Of a stretch of DNA of 64,000 nt, positions 24,986 through 33,866 are shown piece by piece. The notes beneath the pieces were generated by a model, which saw only the letters and a program-made list of their open reading frames with translations, had not been told where the DNA came from and did not search any database. Position numbers and translations under genes: made by a program. Source of the DNA: Oscillibacter sp. Lineage in GTDB: Bacteria > Bacillota > Clostridia > Oscillospirales > Oscillospiraceae. The stretch is from positions 30,600-94,599 of the forward strand of contig JAAVHC010000047.1 in the NCBI GenBank assembly GCA_014799925.1, written 5' to 3'. Every line of letters starts with the position of its first letter. Position 1 is the first letter of the stretch.

Positions 24986-26365
24986 CTATAATTTCAAAAG
25001 CCATGTGGCGAACTGGAAATAGATGAGCAGGCTCAGTACGTCCACGATGGTGGTGATGAAGGGACCCGCCACCACCGCCGGGTCCAGCTTCAGCCTGGCG
25101 GAGATCATGGGCATGAGGCAGCCAACAATCTTCGCACAGAACACGGTGAACACCAGCGTCAGGCAGATGACCGCCGCCACGATGATCGTGATCTCGCTGT
25201 TGCGCAGCAGCAGCCGGTCGATGAGCATCAGTTTGCCGAAGTTGCACGCGGCCAGAATGGCCCCGCAGGTCACGGACACCCGGATCTCCTTCCAGAGGAC
25301 GGCGGGCAGGTCGCTGAAATGCACCTCATCCAGACTCAGGGAGCGGATCAGGGCCACGCTGGACTGGTTGCCGGAGTTGCCGCCGGTGTCCATGAGCATG
25401 GGGATAAATACGGTCAGCACATAACAGGCGGACAAAGCGTCCTCGAACCCCGCCAGTACCATTCCGGTAAAGGTGGCGGACAGCATCAGCAGCAACAGCC
25501 AGGGGATGCGGCTCTTCACCGTCTCCCACACGCCGGTGCGGAGGTAGGGCTTGTCCGTATGGGTCATACCGGCGATGTGCTCGAAGTCCTCGGTGGTCTC
25601 CTCCTCGATAACGTCGATGGCGTCGTCGATGGTGACGATGCCCACCAGCCGGTGCTCATCGTCCACCACGGGCATGGCCAGGAAGTCGTACTTGCTCAGG
25701 TCCTGGGCCACGTCCTCCCGGTCGTCCATGGTGGAGGCGGAGATGATATTGGTCTCCATGATGTCCTCGATCACGTCGTCCTGGTCGGCCAGCAGGAGGG
25801 TCCGGATGGATACCAGTCCCAGCAGATGGCGGCTGGGGTCGGTGACATAGCAGATATTGATGGTCTCTTTGTCCACGCCGGTGCGGCGGATGCGCTTGAT
25901 GGCGGCCTCCACGGTCATGTCCCGCTTCAGGTCCACGAACTCGGTGGTCATGATGGAGCCGGCGGAGTCCTCGGGGTACTTGAGAATCTCGTTGACGCTG
26001 CGGCGGGTCTCCGGGTCGGTATGCTGGAGAATGCGCTTGACCACGGAGGCGGGCATCTCCTCGATCAGGTCAACGGTATCGTCTACGTACAGCTCGTCCA
26101 GAACTTCCTTCAGCTCGGCATCGGAAAAGGTCTGAATCAGCAGCTCCTGCTCCTCCGGTTCCATCTCCACGAAGGTCTCAGCGGCCAGCTCCTTGGGGAG
26201 CAGCCGGTAGAGCAGGGGAAGCCGGTCCGCCGGCAGCTCCGCCAGGATGGCGGCGATGTCGGCGGGCTCAAAGAGGAGGAGCATGTCCCGGATTTCCTGC
26301 CATCGCTTTCGGAGGGATAATTCCTCTATTTCTTCCATGACGCGGCTGTTCTCTAAATCTAACAT
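24986..26365 (-). CDS. mgtE: Magnesium transporter MgtE
   Basis: 459 residues. The N-terminal MgtE helical domain (ILAELPADRLPLLYRLLPKE), a CBS pair (about residues 140-270; SAGSIMTTEFVDLKRDMTVE, IVTIDDAIDVIEEETTEDFE) and five C-terminal membrane segments with FIPMLMDTGGNSGNQSS, the conserved ion-path block. The start at 26365 has GAAAGGAGGAG; the frame is open 41 codons further up but without a site. Known MgtE proteins form a Mg2+ channel gated by cytosolic Mg2+. I looked for an M-box leader and did not see one. Confidence 0.95.
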   Translation of the reverse strand: MLDLENSRVMEEIEELSLRKRWQEIRDMLLLFEPADIAAILAELPADRLPLLYRLLPKELAAETFVEMEPEEQELLIQTFSDAELKEVLDELYVDDTVDLIEEMPASVVKRILQHTDPETRRSVNEILKYPEDSAGSIMTTEFVDLKRDMTVEAAIKRIRRTGVDKETINICYVTDPSRHLLGLVSIRTLLLADQDDVIEDIMETNIISASTMDDREDVAQDLSKYDFLAMPVVDDEHRLVGIVTIDDAIDVIEEETTEDFEHIAGMTHTDKPYLRTGVWETVKSRIPWLLLLMLSATFTGMVLAGFEDALSACYVLTVFIPMLMDTGGNSGNQSSVALIRSLSLDEVHFSDLPAVLWKEIRVSVTCGAILAACNFGKLMLIDRLLLRNSEITIIVAAVICLTLVFTVFCAKIVGCLMPMISARLKLDPAVVAGPFITTIVDVLSLLIYFQFATWLLKL

Positions 26366-26780
26366 GGCGCTCCTCCTTTCTTTTCCGTGCGTCCCGCGGA
26401 CGCAGGATAGTGATTGCTGTTCGACAGCCCGGGGCCTGCGCGGCCCCGGACCCTGCGGGTACTTTTTGTGTGGACAAAAAGTAGGCAAAAAGCCACCAAA
26501 ACCATACGGTTTTGGATTCCCTTATGATTACGGGGGTTATTTGTTTTTCGCTGATCCTGTAGACTGTTTGGACTAAACCGGGCTGCGGGTGTGGTTTGAT
26601 GAGCGAAGCGTCTACCCAACGATGTTGTCGGCAGCCCCTACCGTATTGCTTGGGGCTCTCCCGGTGCCCGCTGCGCACGTCTGGCGATGGCGAGGCAGCG
26701 GACAGAGAAGCAGTTTAGCCTCTCTGGCTATCGTTAGAACTCGTGGGCAGACAAAAATCCTCTGCCTCGGCAAGGGACAA
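26366..26780. repeat. Non-coding gap with three consecutive hairpins
   Basis: No gene seen in these 415 bp. Hairpins: CCGGGGCCTGCGCGGCCCCGG is the core of the first (26429-26449, with outer CGCAGG/CCTGCG arms at 26401 and 26452), ACTTTTTGTGTGGACAAAAAGT is the second (26461-26482; 22 nt, arms ACTTTTTGT/ACAAAAAGT) and CCAAAACC-atac-GGTTTTGG the third (26496-26515). The part 26570-26780 is mid-GC, with no recognised RNA family. Confidence 0.6.
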
Positions 26781-28436
26781 TCACAGCCGGTTGACCACCG
26801 GAATCACCATCGGACTGCGCTTTGTGTGCTTGAACAAATACCCGCTGATGGCCGACTTCACCGAGCTCTTCAGCTCGGCCATATCCCGCCCGCCCTTGCC
26901 AAGGGCGGACATGGCCGCGGAGGAGGCCACCTCCGTCAGCTCCCGCATCAGTTCCTCGTTCTCCTTTACATAGATGAACCCGCGGGTGATGATCTCCGGC
27001 TCGCTGATGAGCTGGCCGTGCTGGACATTCAGAATGGCCACCACCATGCCGTCCTCGGCGAGGATCTTTCTGTCCCGCAGGACCACCGCGCCCACGTCGC
27101 CCACGCCGCTGCCGTCCACCAGCACCGAACCGGAGGGAACGGAGGCTTCCGCCAGCTTGATGGTCTTGGTGGTCAGCTCAATCACATTGCCGATGTCCGC
27201 CAGAACAATGCTCTTGCGATTCATGCCCATTTCCATAGCCAGCTCCATATGCCGGCGGAGCATCCGCTGCTCGCCGTGGAGGGGTACGAAGAACCTGGGC
27301 CGTGTCAGGGCGTGGATAATCTTGAGCTCCTCCTGGCAGGCGTGGCCGGAGACGTGGAGGGGATCGGAGCGGTCGTAGATGACGTCCACACCCTTCCGGA
27401 ACAGCTCGTTGATGACCCGGCCGATGGTCTTTTCGTTGCCGGGGATGGCGCTGGCGGAGATGATGACCCGGTCGCCGGGCCCCACGTCGATCTGCCGGTG
27501 CTGGGAGAAGGCCATGCGGTATAGGGCGCTCATTTCCTCCCCCTGGCTGCCGGTGGTCACCAGGACCTGCTGTTCCAGAGGCAGGGATTTGATCTTGCCC
27601 AGGTCCACCACCGTGTTCTTGGGGAGCTTCATATAGCCCAGCTCGGTGGCCACCTTCATGATGTTCTCCATGCTGCGGCCTGTGACGGCAACCTTCCGCC
27701 CGCAGGCGGCGGCCGCGTCGATGACCTGCTGGATGCGATGGACGTTGGACGCGAAGGTGGTGACAATGATCCGCTGCTTACAGCCCGTAAACAGCCGGTC
27801 AAAGGTCTTGCCCACGATGGACTCGCTCATGGTGTAGCCGGGCCGCTCCACGTTGGTGGAGTCCGCCAGCAGGGCCAGTACGCCCTCCTTCCCCAGCTCG
27901 CCGAACCGGCCCAGGTCGATCACGTCCCCGTCGATGGGGGTTGAGTCGATCTTGAAGTCGCCGGTGTGGATGATGACGCCCATGCTGGTATGAATGGCAA
28001 AGGCAACCGAGTCGGCGATGGAGTGGTTGACATGGATGAACTCCACGTAGAACTTGCCCACCCGGATCATCTCGCCGGCCTCCACGGTAATGAGCTTGGT
28101 CTGCTTGAGGAGGCCGTGCTCCTCCAGCTTCAGCTCAATGAGCCCCGCCGTGAGCCTGGTGCAGTACACCGGCATGTTCACCTGCTTGAGGATATAGGGA
28201 ATGGCCCCGATGTGGTCCTCATGGCCATGGGTGATGAAGAGGCCCCGGATCCGTGCCCGGTTCTTTACCAGATAGGTCACGTCGGGGATCACCAGGTCGA
28301 TGCCGTACATGTCGTCGTCCGGGAAGCCCATGCCGCAGTCCACCACGATGATCTCGCCGCCGTGCTCGTAAACCGTAATATTCTTGCCGATCTCGTTGAG
28401 ACCGCCAAGAGGGATGATTTTCATTTTTTCCGCCAA
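26781..28436 (-). CDS. rnj: Ribonuclease J
   Basis: 551 residues. Metallo-beta-lactamase/beta-CASP nuclease of mRNA decay and rRNA maturation. Seen: PLGGLNEIGKNITVYEHGGE, zinc motif THGHEDHIGAIPYIL, HVNHSIADSVAFAI, HTGDFKID, SGHACQEELKIIHALTRPRF and the C-terminal domain. The start is taken as TTG at 28436 because AGGAG lies 9 nt upstream; the next ATG (28424) would be 21 nt from that site. A long leader-like gap lies upstream. Confidence 0.95.
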   Translation of the reverse strand: MAEKMKIIPLGGLNEIGKNITVYEHGGEIIVVDCGMGFPDDDMYGIDLVIPDVTYLVKNRARIRGLFITHGHEDHIGAIPYILKQVNMPVYCTRLTAGLIELKLEEHGLLKQTKLITVEAGEMIRVGKFYVEFIHVNHSIADSVAFAIHTSMGVIIHTGDFKIDSTPIDGDVIDLGRFGELGKEGVLALLADSTNVERPGYTMSESIVGKTFDRLFTGCKQRIIVTTFASNVHRIQQVIDAAAACGRKVAVTGRSMENIMKVATELGYMKLPKNTVVDLGKIKSLPLEQQVLVTTGSQGEEMSALYRMAFSQHRQIDVGPGDRVIISASAIPGNEKTIGRVINELFRKGVDVIYDRSDPLHVSGHACQEELKIIHALTRPRFFVPLHGEQRMLRRHMELAMEMGMNRKSIVLADIGNVIELTTKTIKLAEASVPSGSVLVDGSGVGDVGAVVLRDRKILAEDGMVVAILNVQHGQLISEPEIITRGFIYVKENEELMRELTEVASSAAMSALGKGGRDMAELKSSVKSAISGYLFKHTKRSPMVIPVVNRL

Positions 28437-28743
28437 ATTATTGCACTCCTTTTTGTTCGATCAATGAATTTTTCAGTTGAAAAGAGCAACGAAAACAGAC
28501 GGGAAGGGATTCCCGCCTCTTGACCGCACCTCGCATCGTGGGTCCCCGGAGAACCGCCGCCCGTTATGTACCAGTTGCTTTTTCGATGCCGTGCCGCACG
28601 CGGCGCACGGTATCCCTTTTTTATCACAGGTCCGCCCCGGCGGCCTGGAAAAAACAGCAGAAGGGCCTGGCGCGGGACCCGCGCAGCAGACCAGTTTAAT
28701 ATTTTGGCTGATACGGTAATTGCCAAGATATTAAAATTTGATT

Positions 28744-28971
28744 GAAAGCCGTTTTGCCAGCCCCTGCGGGGCGGCCGCGATTCTGCAACAGCCGCATCCG
28801 CGGGCCGGCCTCCGGCCGGCTTAGCCGACAGGCCGCCGCAGGCGGCCAAAGCGCTGAGACAACCGCGCTGCGGCTGTTCACGGCTAAAAGCGCCGCCTTG
28901 CGGCGCTTCACGGAGCGGCTGTGCAGAATTCAATTTCGCATGACCACTCGATGTGGCCATTGCGAAATCCG
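28744..28971. repeat. Cluster of tandem GC hairpins
   Basis: Successive perfect stems GCCCC-tgcg-GGGGC-like (28758), GCCGGCC-tcc-GGCCGGC, GGCCGCC-gca-GGCGGCC, GCGCCGC-ctt-GCGGCGC, ending with TTTCGCATGACCAC / GTGGCCATTGCGAAA. Each loop is three to five nt. Similar in style to the 26.4-kb cluster but of different sequence. Confidence 0.55.
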
Positions 28972-29194
28972 CGAAACATGGCCTTTATTACTCCGGCAGC
29001 GCAAGTCCTCTGCAAACATTCAGATTGTCTGATTGCCGTAGTAATAATATAGTATACCACAGCTTTTTCAAAAAGTATACATAAATTTTTCCATCAGACT
29101 GGAAACCGGGCGGTTTGCCGGGATGGAGGGGAAACACCCCTGTTTTTTTGGGGAATTTGACCGGGAAAGTTGAGGAAAAGAGGGCAAAAACCTC

Positions 29195-29223
29195 TTGTAA
29201 AAACCGGCTTCCGGCGGTATAAT
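29195..29223 (+). promoter_or_regulatory. Promoter of asnS
   Basis: TTGTAA (29195-29200), 17 nt, TATAAT (29218-29223), giving a leader of about 46 nt. No T-box fits in this leader. Confidence 0.82.
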
Positions 29224-29275
29224 ACACCTAATCTGGATTTTTGCGCCAATTCTATAGAAACGCAGGTGAAAACAT

Positions 29276-30670
29276 ATGGAGCGAATCAAAATTGCGGCGG
29301 TTTACGCCGACGCGCAGCGGCTGGACGGCCGGACCGTTACGGTCATGGGCTGGGCCCGCACCATCCGGGACATGAAAACCTTCGGTTTTATTGAACTCAA
29401 CGACGGCTCCTGCTTCCGCAACTTGCAGGTAGTTATGGATGCCAACGTCCTGCCGAACTACAGGGAGATCGCCGGGCAGAACGTGGGCGCGGCCCTCATC
29501 GTCACCGGTACGCTGGTCCTTACCCCTGAGGCCAAGCAGCCCCTGGAGGTCAAGGCGGAGAAAATCGAGGTGGAGGGCGTCTCCTCTCCGGAGTACCCCT
29601 TGCAGAAGAAGCGCCACAGCGTGGAGTATCTGCGCACCATCGCCCATCTGCGGCCCCGGACGAACCTGTTTTCCGCCGCTTTCCGTGTGCGGAGCGTGGC
29701 GGCCCACGCCATCCACTGCTTCTTCCAGGACCGGGGGTTTGTTTACGTTCACACCCCCATCATCACCGCCAGCGACTGCGAGGGCGCGGGGGAGATGTTC
29801 CAGGTGACCACTCTGGATATGGCCAACCCGCCCCGGACGGAGGACGGGCAGATCGACTACAGCCAGGACTTCTTCGGCAAGCGGGCCAACCTGACTGTCT
29901 CCGGCCAGCTCAACGGCGAGAACTTCGCCATGGCATTCGGTGATATCTACACCTTCGGCCCCACCTTCCGGGCGGAGAACTCCAACACCCAGCGCCATGC
30001 CGCCGAGTTCTGGATGATCGAGCCGGAGATGGCCTTCTGCGACCTGGCAGGGGACATGGACGTGGCCGAGGCCATGATCAAGCACATCATCCGCACCGTC
30101 ATGGAGAAATGCCCCCAGGAGATGGCCTTCTTCAACAGCTTCGTGGACAAGGGACTTATCGAGCGCCTGGAGCACGTGGCCTCCTCCGACTTTGGCCGGG
30201 TGACCTACACCGAGGCGGTGGAGCTGCTGAAAAAGAACAACGACAACTTCGACTATAAGGTGGAGTGGGGCTGCGACCTCCAGACGGAGCACGAGCGCTA
30301 CCTCACTGAGCAGGTCTTCAAGCGCCCCGTGTTCGTCACGGACTATCCCAAGGACATCAAGGCGTTCTATATGCGCCTCAACGACGACGGAAAGACCGTG
30401 GCCGCGGCGGACTGCCTGGTGCCCGGCATCGGGGAGATCATCGGCGGAAGCCAGCGCGAGGAGCGCATCGACGTGCTGGAGGAGCGCATCAAGGAGCTGG
30501 GCATGAACCCCGAGGACTACTGGTGGTACTGCGACCTGCGGCGCTACGGCTCCTGCCGCCATGCCGGGTTCGGCCTGGGCTTCGAGCGGATGGTCATGTA
30601 CCTCACCGGCGTCAGCAATATCCGCGACGTGCTGCCCCATCCCCGCACGGTTGGCACGGCGGATTTCTAA
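29276..30670 (+). CDS. asnS: Asparaginyl-tRNA synthetase
   Basis: 464 residues, class IIb enzyme. N-terminal OB fold ([20 protein letters not shown]), motif 2 [20 protein letters not shown], motif 3 [15 protein letters not shown] followed by [11 protein letters not shown]. The [12 protein letters not shown] block supports Asn rather than Asp specificity. Start follows GCAGGTGAAAA. Single-gene unit with its own promoter. Confidence 0.96.
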   Translation: MERIKIAAVYADAQRLDGRTVTVMGWARTIRDMKTFGFIELNDGSCFRNLQVVMDANVLPNYREIAGQNVGAALIVTGTLVLTPEAKQPLEVKAEKIEVEGVSSPEYPLQKKRHSVEYLRTIAHLRPRTNLFSAAFRVRSVAAHAIHCFFQDRGFVYVHTPIITASDCEGAGEMFQVTTLDMANPPRTEDGQIDYSQDFFGKRANLTVSGQLNGENFAMAFGDIYTFGPTFRAENSNTQRHAAEFWMIEPEMAFCDLAGDMDVAEAMIKHIIRTVMEKCPQEMAFFNSFVDKGLIERLEHVASSDFGRVTYTEAVELLKKNNDNFDYKVEWGCDLQTEHERYLTEQVFKRPVFVTDYPKDIKAFYMRLNDDGKTVAAADCLVPGIGEIIGGSQREERIDVLEERIKELGMNPEDYWWYCDLRRYGSCRHAGFGLGFERMVMYLTGVSNIRDVLPHPRTVGTADF

Positions 30671-30706
30671 ATTGAATAGGCTCCGGGCAGAGAAATCAAA
30701 TTTCTC

Positions 30707-30735
30707 TTGCAACTGGCGCGGCGGTGTGGTATACT
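30707..30735 (+). promoter_or_regulatory. Promoter of the candidate antitoxin RNA
   Basis: TTGCAA (30707-30712), 17 nt, TATACT (30730-30735). The only thing downstream is an ~80-nt stretch ending in a strong terminator. Confidence 0.8.
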
Positions 30736-30740
30736 AAAGA

Positions 30741-30820
30741 TGCCAGTTAATATTTCCATTATGCCAACCCCGCAAAAAGAGCCCCCGGAGAGGTAGTGAC
30801 TCTCCGGGGGCTTTTTGCTG
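30741..30820 (+). ncRNA. Candidate type I antitoxin RNA
   Basis: An RNA of about 80 nt is predicted from the promoter at 30707-30735 to the terminator at 30772-30818. It has no ribosome site or reading frame of note. It is complementary to the 3' end of the leftward small-protein mRNA, whose terminator is the same hairpin read on the other strand. This convergent arrangement with a shared bidirectional terminator is that of Fst/RNAII- and BsrG/SR4-like loci. Confidence 0.65.
30772..30818. terminator. Shared bidirectional terminator
   Basis: GCAAAAAG-a-GCCCCCGGAGAG, 7-nt loop, CTCTCCGGGGGC-TTTTTGC. Strong in both directions: TTTTTG on the right, CTCTTTTTGC on the left. Confidence 0.9.
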
Positions 30821-30828
30821 GGACTGGC

Positions 30829-30933
30829 TTACTGCCCCTTGCGGCCATTGCCGCTGCGGTCAAGCCATTTGCAGATGTAATTGGCGATTACACCCGCCGA
30901 GACCGACACAAAAAAGCCAGCCAATATCTCCAT
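30829..30933 (-). CDS. Small hydrophobic protein, probable type I toxin
   Basis: 34 residues: MEILAGFFVSVSAGVIANY makes one membrane helix, followed by ICKWLD and a basic tail (RSGNGRKGQ). This layout (short helix, a W/VLD turn, charged tail) resembles Fst/Ldr-like membrane toxins, though a family match cannot be proven by eye. The ATG at 30933 has an ideal AAAGGGGGTGG site; the longer frame to 31080 would run through the promoter and leader. It lies between asnS and lysA, has its own consensus promoter and faces an antisense RNA. Confidence 0.7.
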   Translation of the reverse strand: MEILAGFFVSVSAGVIANYICKWLDRSGNGRKGQ

Positions 30934-30970
30934 ATTGCCACCCCCTTTCTGTTGCCAGTTTGGCAGCCGA

Positions 30971-31003
30971 AGGCTGCCGGACCGGTCATTGGTCGAAGAC
31001 CAG
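30971..31003 (-). repeat. 33-nt dispersed repeat, copy 2, in the toxin mRNA leader
   Basis: Leftward it begins CTGGTCTTCGACCAATGACC and ends CCGGCAGCCT; copy 1 is at 4002-4034. In the leader it folds as TGGTC-ttc-GACCA followed by GGCAGCC-ttc-GGCTGCC just upstream of the ribosome site, as structured leaders of type I toxin mRNAs do. Confidence 0.7.
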
Positions 31004-31029
31004 TGATGGACCTGGAGGGCAGCAGGCGA

Positions 31030-31058
31030 ATTATACCACAATATAACAGATTCCGCAA
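31030..31058 (-). promoter_or_regulatory. Promoter of the small toxin-like gene
   Basis: Leftward TTGCGG (31053-31058), 17 nt, TATAAT (31030-31035). Start of RNA near 31023, giving a leader of about 90 nt and an mRNA of about 250 nt. Confidence 0.8.
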
Positions 31059-31082
31059 CCCCACGGAAACGAGGTAACACCC

Positions 31083-32339
31083 ATGAAAAAGCCCTTTGTA
31101 ACCAAAGCGCAGTTAGACGAAATCGTCAGGCAGCACCCCACGCCCTTCCACCTCTACGACGAGGCGGGCCTGCGCTCCAACGCCCGCAGGGTCAACGCCG
31201 CCTTTGCATGGAACCCCGGCTTCAAGGAATATTTCGCCGTCAAGGCCACTCCCAACCCTTCCCTGCTGAAGCTTTTCCGGGAGGAGGGCTGCGGGGCCGA
31301 CTGCTCCAGCCTCACGGAGCTGATGCTGGCGGAGCGCTGCGGCTTCCTGGGCCACGAGATCATGTTTTCCTCCAACAACACCCTGGCGGAAGAGTACCGG
31401 CTGGCGGACCGCCTGGGGGCCATTATCAACCTGGACGATCTGACCCATGTGGACTTTCTGGAGGAATCCATCGGTCATATTCCGGAGACTGTTTTCTGCC
31501 GCTACAACCCCGGCGGCGTGTTCACCCTGGGGGAGAGCAAAGAGGGCTTTCAGGTCATGGACACCCCCGGCGACGCCAAGTACGGCATGACCCGGCCTCA
31601 GATCGCGGAGGCATTCAGGGCCCTCCGGGCCAGGGGAGCCAGGTATTTTGGAATCCACTGCTTCCTGGCCTCCAATACCATCTCCAACGACTACTACCCC
31701 GAGCTGGCGGGCATCCTGTTCCGGCTGGCGGCGGAGCTGAAGGAGGAAACCGGGTGCGACATCCGGTACGTCAACCTCTCCGGCGGCATCGGCATCCCCT
31801 ACCGCCCGGAGGAGCCTGCCAACGACATTGCCGTCATCGGCGAGGGCGTGCGGAAGAAATACGAGGAGATCCTGGTCCCTGCCGGGATGGGGAACATGAA
31901 GCTCTGCGGCGAGCTGGGACGGTTCATGACCGGGCCCTACGGCTGCCTGATCACGAAGGTCCTCCACTTCAAGCATATTTATAAAGAGTACGTGGGCGTG
32001 GACGCCTGCGCGGCGGACCTGATGCGCCCCGCCGTTTACGGGGCCTATCACCACATCACCGCCGCCGGAAAGGAGGACGCGCCCTGCACCCAGACGGTGG
32101 ATGTCACCGGATCTCTGTGCGAGAACTGCGACAAGTTTGCCGTGGACCGGCCTATGCCTCCGCTGGAGCGGGGCGATCTGCTGATTATCCATGACACCGG
32201 GGCGCATGGCCATTCCATGGGGTATAATTACAACGGGAAATTACGCTCCGCAGAGCTTTTGCTCCGAGAGGACGGCTCGGTATGTCTGATCCGCCGGGCG
32301 GAAACGCCGGAGGACTACTTTGCCACGGCGGTCTGGTGA
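31083..32339 (+). CDS. lysA: Diaminopimelate decarboxylase
   Basis: 418 residues, PLP-dependent fold III enzyme making lysine from meso-diaminopimelate. PLP Lys54 in YFAVKATPNPSLL, GIHCF in place of HIGS, SGGIGIPYRP, glycine loop ELGRFMTGPYG, and the catalytic Cys region GSLCENCDKF. The divergent spelling of several motifs fits the Clostridial branch of the family that also includes other amino-acid decarboxylases, but the dapABH operon nearby supports LysA. Not adjacent to the lysine riboswitch. Confidence 0.87.
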   Translation: MKKPFVTKAQLDEIVRQHPTPFHLYDEAGLRSNARRVNAAFAWNPGFKEYFAVKATPNPSLLKLFREEGCGADCSSLTELMLAERCGFLGHEIMFSSNNTLAEEYRLADRLGAIINLDDLTHVDFLEESIGHIPETVFCRYNPGGVFTLGESKEGFQVMDTPGDAKYGMTRPQIAEAFRALRARGARYFGIHCFLASNTISNDYYPELAGILFRLAAELKEETGCDIRYVNLSGGIGIPYRPEEPANDIAVIGEGVRKKYEEILVPAGMGNMKLCGELGRFMTGPYGCLITKVLHFKHIYKEYVGVDACAADLMRPAVYGAYHHITAAGKEDAPCTQTVDVTGSLCENCDKFAVDRPMPPLERGDLLIIHDTGAHGHSMGYNYNGKLRSAELLLREDGSVCLIRRAETPEDYFATAVW

Positions 32340-32386
32340 CGAGTCCGCGCTCCGCGGCGCGGGAGAGAGGATGAAAGGAGAAAACG

Positions 32387-33754
32387 ATGGAACATTTTGA
32401 TCTGCTGGTCATTGGCGGCGGACCCGGCGGCTATCTGTGCGCCGAGCGGGCCGCCCAGGGCGGCATGACCGTGGCCCTGTTCGAGGCCGTCCATATGGGC
32501 GGCGCCTGCCTCAACGAGGGCTGCGTCCCCACCAAAACCCTGCTGAACTCCGCCAAGCTCTACCGCCACGCCAGGGAGAGCGCCCCGTTCGGCGTCACCA
32601 GTGAGAACCCGGTCCTGGACCATGCCGCCGTGATGAAGCGGAAGGGGCAGGTGGTCAGGCAGCTGGTCACCGGCGTGGAGGCCGCCATGCGGAATCACAA
32701 CGTCCGGATCATCCGGGCCTTCGCCGTCATCGAGGGCCGGGAGGCGGACGGCTTCCGGGTGTCCGCCGGCGGGGAGAGCTACGCGGGAAAACGCCTGGTC
32801 ATTGCCGCCGGCGCGGATTCGGCGGCGCCGCCGGTGCCCGGTCTGCGGGAGGCGCTGGACAGCGGATTCGCGGTGACCAGCCGGGAGGCGCTGGAGCTGA
32901 CGGCGCTGCCGGAGGAGCTGGCGGTCATCGGCGGCGGCGTCATCGGGCTGGAGATGGCGTATTACTTCGCTATGGCGGGAACCAGGGTCACCGTCATCGA
33001 GATGCTGCCCAAAATCGCCGGGAATACCGATCCGGAGATCTGTAAGGTCCTGATGGACGACTACAAAAAGCGGGGAATGACCTTCAAGCTGGACTGCAAG
33101 GTGCTGGAGGTCACCCGGAGCGCCGTGGTCTACGAGGAAAAGGGCGAGAGGAAGGAGGCCCCCTGCGGGCTGGTCCTGCTCAGCACCGGACGCCGCCCCG
33201 CCACGGCGGGGCTGGGCCTGGAGACGCTGGGCATCGCCATGGACCGGGCAGCGATCGTGACCGACCGGCATATGCGGACCAATGTGGACGGCGTGTACGC
33301 CGTGGGCGACTGCAACGGCAGGCTGATGCTGGCCCACACCGCCTACCGCGAGGCCGAAGTGGCGGTCAACCACATGCTGGGCGTTCCCGACGAGATGCGC
33401 TACGAAGTGGTCCCATCCGTCATCTACACTGATCCGGAGGTGGCCAGCGTGGGGGAGAGCCTGGAGAGCGCGAAGGCCAAGGGCATCAATGCCAGGGAGG
33501 TCAAGGTGCCGCTGCTGTTCTCCGGCCGGTACGTGGCGGAGAACCGGGGCGGACGAGGATTTCTCAAGCTGGTGGCGGACATGGACAGCCGGTGCGTGGT
33601 GGGCTGCCATATGGTGGGGTCCTACGCCTCCGAGATGATCATGACCGCCGTGATGATGGTGGACACCGGACTGCCGGCGGAGCGGCTGCAAAAAATGGTG
33701 TTCCCCCATCCCACCGTCGGCGAGGCCCTGCGGGAGGCGCTGTTCCAGCTGTAA
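32387..33754 (+). CDS. lpdA: Dihydrolipoyl dehydrogenase (E3-type flavoprotein)
   Basis: 455 residues. FAD site LLVIGGGPGGYLCAERAAQG, redox disulfide GGACLNEGCVPTKT, NAD site AVIGGGVIGLEMAYYFAMAG, GVYAVGDCNG and the interface base motif VFPHPTVGEALREA. These are full E3 features. No lipoyl domain and no E1/E2 or glycine-cleavage genes are near, so the partner complex is unknown. AAAGGAG precedes the start. Ended by a long terminator. Confidence 0.92.
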   Translation: MEHFDLLVIGGGPGGYLCAERAAQGGMTVALFEAVHMGGACLNEGCVPTKTLLNSAKLYRHARESAPFGVTSENPVLDHAAVMKRKGQVVRQLVTGVEAAMRNHNVRIIRAFAVIEGREADGFRVSAGGESYAGKRLVIAAGADSAAPPVPGLREALDSGFAVTSREALELTALPEELAVIGGGVIGLEMAYYFAMAGTRVTVIEMLPKIAGNTDPEICKVLMDDYKKRGMTFKLDCKVLEVTRSAVVYEEKGERKEAPCGLVLLSTGRRPATAGLGLETLGIAMDRAAIVTDRHMRTNVDGVYAVGDCNGRLMLAHTAYREAEVAVNHMLGVPDEMRYEVVPSVIYTDPEVASVGESLESAKAKGINAREVKVPLLFSGRYVAENRGGRGFLKLVADMDSRCVVGCHMVGSYASEMIMTAVMMVDTGLPAERLQKMVFPHPTVGEALREALFQL

Positions 33755-33785
33755 CCGGCCCTCCGCGCGGCTGATTCCGAAAACA

Positions 33786-33834
33786 AAAACCGGCCCGCCT
33801 TGTTCAGCCGATGGAACAAGGCGGGCCGGTTTTG
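33786..33834. terminator. Strong terminator
   Basis: AAAACCGGCCCGCCTTGTTC, 8-nt loop, GAACAAGGCGGGCCGGTTTT. Symmetric A/T flanks make it bidirectional. Confidence 0.93.
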
Positions 33835-33866
33835 TGTCTGACCCCATGCTTCATACTATTCTTAAA

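Larger units (their letters stand above)
28437..29275. other. 839-bp non-coding gap upstream of rnj and asnS
   Basis: No convincing gene. It holds a GC hairpin at 28585-28614 (GATGCCGTGCCGC / GCGGCGCACGGTATC) with a T run on its right, a cluster of short palindromes at 28744-28925, a hairpin at 28937-28971 (TTTCGCA / TGCGAAA arms), then an AT-rich stretch and the asnS promoter. The T-run hairpin points rightward although no gene precedes it. Confidence 0.5.

Noticed and set aside
26366..26780. M-box (Mg2+) riboswitch before mgtE
   Set aside because: The hairpins present do not carry the M-box core sequences or order.
29224..29275. T-box leader before asnS
   Set aside because: The leader after the consensus promoter is only about 46 nt and lacks the T-box sequence.
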